From contig USBT01000018.1 in the NCBI GenBank assembly GCA_900553025.1, positions 1 to 24,193 on the forward strand: a stretch of 24,193 bases of DNA, read 5' to 3'. The first letter of the stretch is position 1; each line of letters begins with the position of its first letter. The translations under genes and the position numbers were made by a program. This document shows, piece by piece, positions 7,871 through 14,795 of the stretch. This DNA comes from an uncultured Eubacteriales bacterium (lineage in GTDB: Bacteria > Bacillota > Clostridia > Peptostreptococcales > Anaerovoracaceae). Below the pieces are notes generated by a model. That model saw only the letters and a list, made by a program, of their open reading frames with translations. It did no database searches and had not been told where the DNA came from.

Positions 7871-7932
7871 TTAGTCACAAGAAGAGATAAAGAACTTCCA
7901 TGAGAGAAGTTACAGATAGAAAGGAAGTGATG

Positions 7933-8016
7933 ATGATGTTAGCAGTTAAGTCATTCATCGGCCCAGGCGACCGACAGAGCCAACGTCATTCACTCCCTCG
8001 TAATAATTTCAAGTAA
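7933..8016 (+). CDS. Putative leader peptide within structured RNA
   Basis: Three consecutive in-frame ATG codons (7930, 7933, 7936) follow AAAGGAAG, the second at ideal spacing, and open a frame ending TAA at 8014-8016. The peptide begins MMLAVKSFIGPGDRQSQRHS and ends LPRNNFK, so it is rich in Arg, Gln, Ser and Pro after a short hydrophobic start. The frame overlaps the 5' strand of the main helix (7979-8000) and its stop codon falls at the 5' strand end of the next helix, so a translating ribosome would open both. That is the arrangement of attenuation leader peptides. Translation is not proven; the open frame could be chance within a structured RNA. Confidence 0.45.
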   Translation: MMLAVKSFIGPGDRQSQRHSLPRNNFK

Positions 8017-8314
8017 TCGGAAAATTCAGCGGTATATACCGTGAGGCTAGACTTGAAACAGCCGACATTCACTGACACCGAAATCTGAGAGATTATGAGC
8101 GAGGGGTGAACGTTGGCAGAGAAAAAGATTTATGTAGTTTACGGTTTTGAGATTTCTGAGTATTGGTGAAAGGAATACTTGGAGATGCTATATAGCAGTA
8201 TTTCTGCTCTGACCTCATCCGTTGATAAGGATAATTGATAAATTCTGTAATGGAATATTGGATATGTCTGGTAAAGTCGGATGGTGTATATAAATCTAGT
8301 AATATGTTGATACA

Positions 8315-8343
8315 AGCCGGAAGTCACCACGCTTCCGGTTTTT
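8315..8343 (+). terminator. Strong intrinsic terminator of first structured RNA
   Basis: CCGGAAG (8317-8323) pairs with CTTCCGG (8332-8338) around an 8-nt loop and is followed by five T. Confidence 0.85.
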
Positions 8344-8419
8344 GATTGTTTAGCTTTAATTGATAGGATTTAACGTGGATAGGCTTATCAAATTTCATGG
8401 ATTTCAGTATACTGCGGAC

Positions 8420-8448
8420 TTGAAATGAAATGCTGTTTTTGATATAAT
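8420..8448 (+). promoter_or_regulatory. Near-consensus promoter, TTGAAA-N17-TATAAT
   Basis: A -35 TTGAAA at 8420-8425, a 17-bp spacer and a perfect TATAAT at 8443-8448 predict a start near 8455. This is one of the strongest promoters in the window and drives a transcript with no large ORF before the terminator at 8672-8713. Confidence 0.75.
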
Positions 8449-8454
8449 AATTTC

Positions 8455-8713
8455 ATAATTAAATAGAATCTGTTTAATCCAAAGGAACGTACATAAGAAA
8501 GCGTGGGGATGGAATCCCATTGCGAGTACACTCCCTAATATGAGTTGATTAGGGAACTGTGTTGTGGAGCCTTGTTCGATTACCATTGTCGCTTTAAAAG
8601 CGATGAGAAGGGAATTAAGGCATAGAAGCATAGCCAGGAGACTTATTAAAAGATGCATTTTCGATTAATGTAAATCTTTCTTTAGTTCTATTTGGATTTA
8701 GAAAGATTTTTTT
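8455..8713 (+). ncRNA. Second structured RNA (about 260 nt), three-arm fold, class not recognised
   Basis: It lies between a near-consensus promoter and a strong terminator. Ends pair as TTAATC (8474-8479)/GATTAA (8663-8668) and ATAAG (8493-8497)/CTTAT (8642-8646). Within are three arms. Arm 1 is 8501-8522 (GGGGAT-GGA-ATCCC core). Arm 2 has CCCTAAT (8533-8539)/ATTAGGG (8548-8554) extended by ACAC/GTGT. Arm 3 has GCCTT (8569-8573)/AAGGC (8617-8621) enclosing TCGCTT-TAA-AAGCGA (8589-8603). The 3' junction strand contains GCCAGGAGAC, which resembles the 3' core of cobalamin riboswitches, but the expected 5' core is not evident. Candidates are an unusual riboswitch-type leader acting on the terminator in front of the surface protein gene, or a free-standing small RNA such as a divergent 6S RNA, though a three-arm fold fits 6S poorly. 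Confidence 0.6.
8672..8713 (+). terminator. Strong intrinsic terminator of second structured RNA
   Basis: AAATCTTTCT (8672-8681) pairs perfectly with AGAAAGATTT (8700-8709), and the run of seven T at 8707-8713 overlaps the end of the stem. It lies 130 bp before the surface protein gene, so it could either end an independent RNA or attenuate read-through into that gene. Confidence 0.85.
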
Positions 8714-8804
8714 GTGAAAAATGACTTCTAGTATATATTTTGCCTGCATTTATTAACCAGAAGCCATAATAGTTTGCTTTATGCGGTATTGCCTAAATAA
8801 AGCA
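8712..8804 (+). promoter_or_regulatory. Possible promoter and 5' UTR inverted repeat of surface protein gene
   Basis: TTGTGA (8712-8717) and TATATT (8734-8739), 16 bp apart, could form a promoter that overlaps the end of the preceding terminator. Downstream, TGCTTTAT (8775-8782) and ATAAAGCA (8797-8804) form a perfect 8-bp inverted repeat with a 14-nt loop, a possible operator or leader hairpin. The start codon follows an AGAGAGGAG site. Confidence 0.4.
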
Positions 8805-8842
8805 TATTTTCAAAATTAATTATTTTTTAGAGAGGAGCACTT

Positions 8843-11800
8843 ATGAGGTTTAAGAAGGCTAAATCATTGTTGCTGGTATTGATGCTGACAATGTCAACCT
8901 TTGCGGGGACAATTCTTCAATTTTCCAGTGACGTTTATGCAAATCAAGAAAGTAATCTTTCACAACAAACTGAAAAAATCGATGAAGGCACAGAGCGAAA
9001 AGACCTTGTTGAACAGAGGAATGCACAAAGTGTCAAAGCTGATTCATCAAATGGCGTGAGCCAGGAAAGCGTAAAGCAAGCAACGCCTGCACGAAATCCA
9101 GCTGCACTTGAAGATGTCGTTATAAAGGTAGCAGCTGAGAAGAAAGCAAAGCTATATGCAAAAGAAGATAGTGGTAAAACCAACAACTTATTAGAAGGTT
9201 TTGATTCATCAAAAGGTGAATACAACCTTAGCGCTAAAGCGGGAGAATATAGACTCTATCTCTACGATTCAAATGAAAAAACATGTTATGGTTCAATCAA
9301 ATTAGTGGTTACTAAGGATGGAGAACCTACAGGGCTTGGAGATAATGCTGAGAGGAATCATTTCACTGTATTAATAGTAACAGGCATTAAAGCACGAAAC
9401 GCAGGCTGGGTAGAGGGTGTAGACTATACAATCAGTGTAAGTGTAAAGAATAACAATAAAAAATTTGATAGAGAGGTTGAGCGAGGCAAGGATGAAAAAG
9501 GCGCAAACACGGTACTCGCATTTGACGGAGACGGAGTTAGCGCAACATTTACACCCGATAAAAATAAGCATCCTGACTATTTAGAAACGACTGCAACAAA
9601 GACTGTTAACTCGGGTTTTACCAACTTCAGTTCTGTTGATATTCCTCAGGGGGTTGAAGTAAAATTTGAGGTCCCTAAGGGCGCGGTAGTAGATGCAGGA
9701 ATTTTTCACACATACTATATCTTTGATTTCAATAAACCTACTAAAGTTGAGAAAGACAAGAATGGTAAGGATATATATACATTCAACTTACCTAAAGGTA
9801 AAGAATGTTTCTACCGTGTCAAAAAAGATGACAATGATGCAGTAACTTATTGGAATTATAAGTCTTGGGGCGAGTCAAGCACAGTAGAGGTCACAGAAAA
9901 GGACCTATATATAGGTGATTCTAGCTATAACAAAGATACTGTGTACAAGAATTATGAGAAAAATCCTTATGACCTATCGGATATTTACCTAAACGTAAAT
10001 AAAGAAGGTTATTTGAACTTAAGTCAGGGGGAAACCTTTGATTTAAATGTTTTCAGAAATTGGTTCCCAATAGAGAACTTTATGAATTCAAAGGTAGCTC
10101 TACCAGATTTCTCATACAAAGTAATCAATTTTGACGGAACGCCGAGTGATATAGTAAGTATAGATCCGAATGAAAAAAATAGTGGACAGGCTACTTTAAC
10201 CGCAAAGAAGAAAGGAACTGCTGTTGTCTTAGTAACATATGATGCAGTTACACATAATGCAGGTCAATATGGCAAAATATTTGGTGCTACATGGCCAGAG
10301 AGAACTGGTGTATTTGTCGTTTCAGTAGATGAAGATGGGACATCTATTGCACCACAATTGAATATTAACGAAGGTCTTAATTATAACGCAGAAGAATCAT
10401 TATGGGAAAAAGAAGCAAAAGACGCTATTGATGCTGAACATGACATCATTTTCTTCACAAGTGAGGAAGGCATAGGAACATACAGTTTCAAAGGAGAGAA
10501 GGGTTTAAAGGTTCAACTTGCTAATCCTGAAATTAAATCTGGTAAACTCACCTATAAAGGATTCCTTAAGAGTTTTCCGCAGGAAAAAGATGGCACCTAT
10601 GTTATCGACGGCCTTATGCCGGGAAGAAATATTCTGAAGATAACAAAAGATGGAAAATCAACTTATCAGGTAATAACTGCACGGGAAGTGTCATATAAGC
10701 TCTATGATGAAAGTGGAACGAAGGAAATAACCAAGGCAAAGCCTGGGGACACAGTGACTGTACAATTCTCGGGTCTAACAAATCCTAGTGAAAAGCTATC
10801 TGGAGTCTATAATTTCAATGCCAATATTCACTATTTCGGTGAAGCAGGAGAGGAATATAATGCCTGGAAAGGTGGAATAGGACAATACGGTTTCAACGGA
10901 GATCCTCAGTGTCAGCGTATTCAGGTAACAATTCCTGATGATTTGGAAAATCACACGGCCTATAAACTGAAAGATGGTAATATCAGGATGGGAGGATTTG
11001 GCTCACCATCAGGCAAACACAGAGATGTTAAATATAAATCTGGGCTGGGACAGAACTTTACAGCTCGTCCCGTCAATATATATTTGGGTAAATTACCAGA
11101 TGTTTCAATTCCAGTTCAATCTCCTGTAACGGGAACTTGCTATATTTCGGTAAGTGATGATGATAAATACATAGTAAGTGACGGGATAGATAGTGGCACA
11201 AGGATGCATTATGTTCCAGTTGATTTAGCTGAGGCTGCAAAAATAAATCTCGAGGATTACAACTTGCAGGATTTCATATCTTATGATAAACACGGTAATG
11301 AAGAACCTATAACACTTTTGAAGGTTTACTTATATGTACTTGATAAATACTATAAAGGAACTGGGAAAGCACTTGAAATAACAGGAAGTGCTGGGTCACT
11401 TTTCATGAATAATGGTTTCTTTGGGCATGATTGCAATTTAACATATTATGTTAATGGTAAATACCCGCTAATGTATGCAGGATGGGGAGCAACTGCAGAC
11501 ACAATAGTCATAAAGGATGGAGATTTTATCGATGTTTCTATGTATTCTGACTGGAGCTTTTGGGGTGATTCCAAAGCAGGATACCATTATTTCTTAGACA
11601 AGAATGGCAGTATAAAACACGAGTTTACAGTCAAGCAAGGTGAAGAACTGAAGGTCGGAGTAGGTTTAGCATGGGGGAATTTGAATATCGGTGGTGATAC
11701 ATATCTTCTGCACGAATCTGGATACGAATTTTACTCTAGTACAGAAGATGAACTTTTTGCCGGAGGGACTCCACAAGCGACTGATAACGATGGCTATGCA

Positions 11801-13255
11801 AATATTAACTTTGATAAGCCAGGAACTTACTATCTATATGCATATGGAGCAAAAGGAGAGAATACTAGCGGAATAGTTAGCACACCTGCGTATGCAAAGG
11901 TAATTGTAGAACCAGCAGACCTTAAAAAATTCGATGTAAATTTCGATGTGCAGGGTCATGGAAAAACTCCTGACAAACAAAGTGTTGCAGAAAACGGGAA
12001 TGCAAAGAATCCGGGAAAACTTATCGAAAGAGGTTATACATTCAAAGGCTGGTACAAGGATAAAGAGTGTACTGTTAAATTTGATTTTGATAACGAGAAA
12101 ATAACAGAGAATACAACAGTTTATGCAAAGTGGTTTAAAAATGCGCGATTGACTGCAACTAAACGGTTAGGTCTATCTGGTACTACAATGAACTGGGATG
12201 AAGTACCTGGTGCAGATAAATATAAAATAACTCTTAAGAGAAGTATGCCTAATCCAAAGATTACAATTTTTGAAAAAAGTATATACGAAAAGGAATATGA
12301 TATTGCAGAATATCTTGAGAATATGGATGCTGGAATATATGAATTCAGTGTACAAGCTAAGAATAATGTTGAGACAGGTCCAGCTAAATCTTACAAAATA
12401 TTTATACGTAGCGTAACATTTGATACTAACGGTAATGGAACTGCACCTAAGAAACAAAATGTAATATCTGGTACGTACGCAAAGAATCCTGGCGAACTAA
12501 CAGCAAAGGGCTACACGTTCGGAGGTTGGTACAAGGATAAAGAATGCACGAGCAAGTTTGATTTTGCTACAGAAAAGATAAGCAAAGACACAACAGTTTA
12601 TGCGAAGTGGACAAAGAACGCCTATAAGGTTAAGTTTGATGTACAGGGACATGGAACAGCTCCAGCTGAACAGATAGTCGAGGAAGATGCAAATGCAAAG
12701 AATCCTGGAGAGCTTACGGCTAAGGGATATACATTCGGCGGCTGGTACAAGGACAAAGAATGCACAAACAAGTTTGATTTTGCTACAGAAAAAATCAGCA
12801 AAGACACAACAGTTTATGCAAAGTGGACCACAAACAAATACAATGTAACATTTAATTTTAATGGTGGTGAGTTGAACGGTCAGAAAGCAGACCTTGTAAT
12901 AGAGGCAGATTTTGATGGATTTATAACTATACCAGAAGGTCCTGAGAAGAAGGGTTACAAATTCTTGTATTGGAAAGGCTCGAAGTACTATCCACGTCAG
13001 AAATATAAGATCGAGGGAAATCATACTTTTACAGCAATATATGAAAAAGTTGATGAAAAACTTGATTCCAATGGAACTGATGATTCTTCTGATAAAAAAG
13101 ATGTAAAAACAGAGCAGAGCAATAAATCAAAGCAAAGTGTAGGAAAGACAAAAACAGGAGATACAAATCAATATTTATTTGCAGAGATGCTTATATTGAT
13201 TGGGATTTCATCGATAGGAGTTATTACTATAAAAAGAAGGAATAAGAGAGATTAA
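8843..13255 (+). CDS. Large cell-surface protein with Flg_new (InlB B-type) repeats and sorting-like tail
   Basis: A 1470-residue secreted protein. A signal peptide (MRFKKAKSLLLVLML...) likely ends after A33 (DVYA|NQ). A Gln/Ser/Glu-rich stretch follows, then beta-rich domains. One at about 391-498 (SQGETFDLNVFRNWFP ... GTAVVLVTYDAV) looks like a bacterial Ig-type module. Another at about 822-905 has YYVNGKYPLM and IKDGDFIDVSMYSDW, resembling DUF4430 (transcobalamin C-terminal-like). Listeria-Bacteroides (Flg_new) repeats with the GYTFxGWYKDKECTxKFDF...TTVYAKW pattern lie at about 1030-1098, 1190-1257 and 1260-1330, with a weaker fourth at 1332-1402. A fibronectin III-like domain sits at about 1100-1188. 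The C-terminus has a Ser/Asp/Lys linker, TKTGD at about 1438, a hydrophobic helix and KRRNKRD, i.e. a sortase-type tail lacking the usual LP. The role may be adhesion or ligand binding (inference). It is a single gene closed by a strong terminator. Confidence 0.88.
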   Translation: MRFKKAKSLLLVLMLTMSTFAGTILQFSSDVYANQESNLSQQTEKIDEGTERKDLVEQRNAQSVKADSSNGVSQESVKQATPARNPAALEDVVIKVAAEKKAKLYAKEDSGKTNNLLEGFDSSKGEYNLSAKAGEYRLYLYDSNEKTCYGSIKLVVTKDGEPTGLGDNAERNHFTVLIVTGIKARNAGWVEGVDYTISVSVKNNNKKFDREVERGKDEKGANTVLAFDGDGVSATFTPDKNKHPDYLETTATKTVNSGFTNFSSVDIPQGVEVKFEVPKGAVVDAGIFHTYYIFDFNKPTKVEKDKNGKDIYTFNLPKGKECFYRVKKDDNDAVTYWNYKSWGESSTVEVTEKDLYIGDSSYNKDTVYKNYEKNPYDLSDIYLNVNKEGYLNLSQGETFDLNVFRNWFPIENFMNSKVALPDFSYKVINFDGTPSDIVSIDPNEKNSGQATLTAKKKGTAVVLVTYDAVTHNAGQYGKIFGATWPERTGVFVVSVDEDGTSIAPQLNINEGLNYNAEESLWEKEAKDAIDAEHDIIFFTSEEGIGTYSFKGEKGLKVQLANPEIKSGKLTYKGFLKSFPQEKDGTYVIDGLMPGRNILKITKDGKSTYQVITAREVSYKLYDESGTKEITKAKPGDTVTVQFSGLTNPSEKLSGVYNFNANIHYFGEAGEEYNAWKGGIGQYGFNGDPQCQRIQVTIPDDLENHTAYKLKDGNIRMGGFGSPSGKHRDVKYKSGLGQNFTARPVNIYLGKLPDVSIPVQSPVTGTCYISVSDDDKYIVSDGIDSGTRMHYVPVDLAEAAKINLEDYNLQDFISYDKHGNEEPITLLKVYLYVLDKYYKGTGKALEITGSAGSLFMNNGFFGHDCNLTYYVNGKYPLMYAGWGATADTIVIKDGDFIDVSMYSDWSFWGDSKAGYHYFLDKNGSIKHEFTVKQGEELKVGVGLAWGNLNIGGDTYLLHESGYEFYSSTEDELFAGGTPQATDNDGYANINFDKPGTYYLYAYGAKGENTSGIVSTPAYAKVIVEPADLKKFDVNFDVQGHGKTPDKQSVAENGNAKNPGKLIERGYTFKGWYKDKECTVKFDFDNEKITENTTVYAKWFKNARLTATKRLGLSGTTMNWDEVPGADKYKITLKRSMPNPKITIFEKSIYEKEYDIAEYLENMDAGIYEFSVQAKNNVETGPAKSYKIFIRSVTFDTNGNGTAPKKQNVISGTYAKNPGELTAKGYTFGGWYKDKECTSKFDFATEKISKDTTVYAKWTKNAYKVKFDVQGHGTAPAEQIVEEDANAKNPGELTAKGYTFGGWYKDKECTNKFDFATEKISKDTTVYAKWTTNKYNVTFNFNGGELNGQKADLVIEADFDGFITIPEGPEKKGYKFLYWKGSKYYPRQKYKIEGNHTFTAIYEKVDEKLDSNGTDDSSDKKDVKTEQSNKSKQSVGKTKTGDTNQYLFAEMLILIGISSIGVITIKRRNKRD

Positions 13256-13270
13256 ATCTCAAATATCATT

Positions 13271-13300
13271 AAGGATAGGCGAATACGCTTATCCTTTTTT
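13271..13300 (+). terminator. Strong intrinsic terminator after surface protein gene
   Basis: AAGGATAGGCG pairs with CGCTTATCCTT over 11 bp (one G-U) around an AATA tetraloop and is followed by T6. Confidence 0.9.
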
Positions 13301-13307
13301 GTATATG

Positions 13308-13333
13308 TAAAACCCCACGTTTTACGTGGGGCT
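13308..13333. repeat. Palindromic repeat, copy 1 (GTAAAACCCCACG...CGTGGGGCTG)
   Basis: CCCCACGT and ACGTGGGG form a perfect 8-bp stem with a TTT loop, preceded by GTAAAA and followed by CTG. A closely related copy lies at 17549-17576, likewise just after a terminator. Confidence 0.7.
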
Positions 13334-13376
13334 GCGATTGCGATTGCTTCCGAATTTTGATTGTCCCAAATTAATA

Positions 13377-13405
13377 TTGACCCACTATGTAAATGAGGAT
13401 AGAAT
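13377..13405 (+). promoter_or_regulatory. Promoter of aminotransferase gene, TTGACC-N17-TAGAAT
   Basis: A -35 TTGACC at 13377-13382 and -10 TAGAAT at 13400-13405 with a 17-bp spacer predict a start near 13412, about 37 nt upstream of the aminotransferase ATG. Confidence 0.6.
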
Positions 13406-13448
13406 GTAAATAAGAGTATAACTTCAGTTTTGAGGAGGCGATAAAGAA

Positions 13449-14582
13449 ATGAAAAAAATTATGACTGCAGGTCCAACTATGGTGCGAGAAAATGTGATGG
13501 CTGCAAGGGCTTTACCGTTTACGAATCCTGATTTAGACATGGATTTTTTTGAAATGTACAAGGAAACGTGCGGTATGCTCGAGGATTTGGCAAGCTGCAC
13601 TACAGGACAGGCTCTTATTCTTGGAGGAGAGGGTATGCTGGGTCTGGAAGCGGCAGCTGCGGCACTCACAGAAAAAGGCGATAGGGTTCTGATTATAGAA
13701 AATGGAATATTTGGTAGAGGATTCGACTATTTTGCAGAGCTATATGGTGGAGAACCAGTTACATTCAGTAGCGATTACAAAAAGCCTATAGATGTGAATG
13801 CACTCAGGGATTTCCTCGAAAAAGATCATGAATTTAAATACGCATCGCTTGTTCATGTCGATACACCTACGGGAGTTTTAAACGACGTGCGTGAAATATG
13901 CAACCTGTTGAGCGAATACGGAATACTTAGCGTTGTTGATTCGGTGGCTGGGTTATTCGGAGAATCTCTAAGTTTTGATAGCAGCAAAATAGACATACTT
14001 CTAGGTGGATCTCAGAAAGCTCTGTCAGCGCCTCCAGGACTTACAATGGTTTGGGTAAGCGACAAGGCTTGGGAGTCTATTGAAAACAGAAAAACTCCTA
14101 TTGCCTCGTACTATGCGAACCTGCTTTTAATGAAAGACTATTTTGTAAAAAAAGAATTCCCATATACTATGCCTATAAGTGATATCAACGGCTTAAGGAT
14201 TGCGATTGAAAATGTTATAGCTGACGGTGGGATTCTTACAAGACATAGAGAAGTCGCAATGGCATGCAGAGGCGCTCTCACAAGAGGAGGACTCGAGCTT
14301 TATCTTGAATCGGGATGGGCAAATACTGTAACGGCCTTTGTGGTACCTGAAAATGTTAATCCAGAGCTTCTGCTTAAGGATATGGTAGATGATTATGGAA
14401 TTATGCTCAGCGATTCATTGCTTGAATTTAAGGGCAAGTTGATAAGAATCGGACATATGGGAGAAAACGCGTATGACGAGCTTATGCTTCAGACATTAAA
14501 GGCTCTTACAGGAGCGTTGAGAAAGCAGGGCTTCGAGCCGCTTGCTGATATGGCAGAATATTTCAGAAGCTTCATGAAGTAA
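13449..14582 (+). CDS. PLP-dependent class V aminotransferase (alanine-glyoxylate/serine-pyruvate type)
   Basis: A 377-residue cytosolic PLP enzyme of fold type I, class V. The N-terminal TAGPTMVRENVMAA matches the PGPT start of alanine-glyoxylate and serine-pyruvate aminotransferases. The cofactor region includes GGEGMLGLEAAAAAL (about 59-73), the VVDSVAGLFGE strand with D164 contacting the pyridine nitrogen, and GGSQKALSAPPGL with K190 as the Schiff-base lysine. The C-terminal domain (RIGHMGENAYDELMLQTLKAL) is typical. The length is normal. It probably transfers an amino group between a small amino acid (Ala, Ser, Gly or similar) and glyoxylate or another 2-oxoacid; the exact pair cannot be read from the sequence. 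GAGGAGG precedes the ATG. The next gene codes for a 2-hydroxyacid dehydrogenase, which produces 2-oxoacids. Confidence 0.88.
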   Translation: MKKIMTAGPTMVRENVMAARALPFTNPDLDMDFFEMYKETCGMLEDLASCTTGQALILGGEGMLGLEAAAAALTEKGDRVLIIENGIFGRGFDYFAELYGGEPVTFSSDYKKPIDVNALRDFLEKDHEFKYASLVHVDTPTGVLNDVREICNLLSEYGILSVVDSVAGLFGESLSFDSSKIDILLGGSQKALSAPPGLTMVWVSDKAWESIENRKTPIASYYANLLLMKDYFVKKEFPYTMPISDINGLRIAIENVIADGGILTRHREVAMACRGALTRGGLELYLESGWANTVTAFVVPENVNPELLLKDMVDDYGIMLSDSLLEFKGKLIRIGHMGENAYDELMLQTLKALTGALRKQGFEPLADMAEYFRSFMK

Positions 14583-14698
14583 CTTTGCACATTGCGTATA
14601 ATTGAATTATAAAATAATTAATAATGTATGAATGAATATTTTAATGAATAAACTATAAACTAACTTAAATTATCAGTCGAGTTTTCGATATTTTATAA

Positions 14699-14787
14699 AT
14701 TTGACGGAATTTGACGAAATTTTTACGGAAATGTGACGAAAACATGAGGAAAATTTGACGGGAACATGATAAAAATGTGACAGAAAG
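14699..14787. repeat. Short degenerate tandem repeat, TGACGRAA units of 9-13 bp
   Basis: About eight units in a row share a (T)TGACGGAA-like core: TTTGACGGAA, TTTGACGAAAT, TTTACGGAAA, TGTGACGAAAACA, TGAGGAAAAT, TTGACGGGAACA, TGATAAAAA, TGTGACAGAAA. The array ends at the ribosome binding site of the hydroxyacid dehydrogenase gene, so it fills its 5' leader or promoter. Confidence 0.6.
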
Positions 14788-14795
14788 GCTACAGA

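Larger units (their letters stand above)
7877..8343 (+). ncRNA. Large structured RNA (about 465 nt) of unrecognised class, with internal sORF
   Basis: Bounded by its own promoter and a strong intrinsic terminator. A long helix is formed by 7979-8000 with 8100-8117: GCCAACG/CGTTGGC, then TTCAC/GTGAA and CCCTCG/CGAGGG, 18 base pairs interrupted only by a TCA and a T bulge. Inside it, TTTCAAGT (8007-8014) pairs with ACTTGAAA (8051-8058). That helix encloses a CGGTATATACCG hairpin (8030-8041). AATCT-GAG-AGATT (8082-8094) forms another arm. A 5' hairpin AACTTC/GAAGTT occupies 7893-7911. The 3' half has further small hairpins (AGTATT/AATACT, AGCAG/CTGCT). A 28-codon ORF with a ribosome binding site (7933-8016) covers the entire 5' strand of the main helix. 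I could not match it to tmRNA, RNase P, 6S, SRP, T-box or any riboswitch I know. It could be an attenuator leader that lost its gene, or a stand-alone RNA. Confidence 0.6.

Noticed and set aside
7877..8343. tmRNA, RNase P RNA, T-box or SAM/Mg riboswitch
   Set aside because: None of the conserved strings I know for these classes (for example GAGGAAAGTCC, AGGGTGGAACCGCG, GTTAGGTGAGGCTCC) is present, and there is no tRNA-like 3' end.
8561..8605. tRNA-like T-loop (TTGTTCGATTACC)
   Set aside because: No cloverleaf, acceptor stem or anticodon arm can be formed around it.
8455..8713. Canonical cobalamin riboswitch
   Set aside because: Only the GCCAGGAGAC string fits; the GGGAA...GGTG...AATCC 5' core and CCCGC-ACTGT elements are not found in the right order.
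12497..13024. A 175-codon open frame antisense to the surface protein repeats
   Set aside because: It mirrors the codon pattern of the Flg_new repeats, has no ribosome binding site and its product is composed of repeated Cys/Leu-rich antisense translation.
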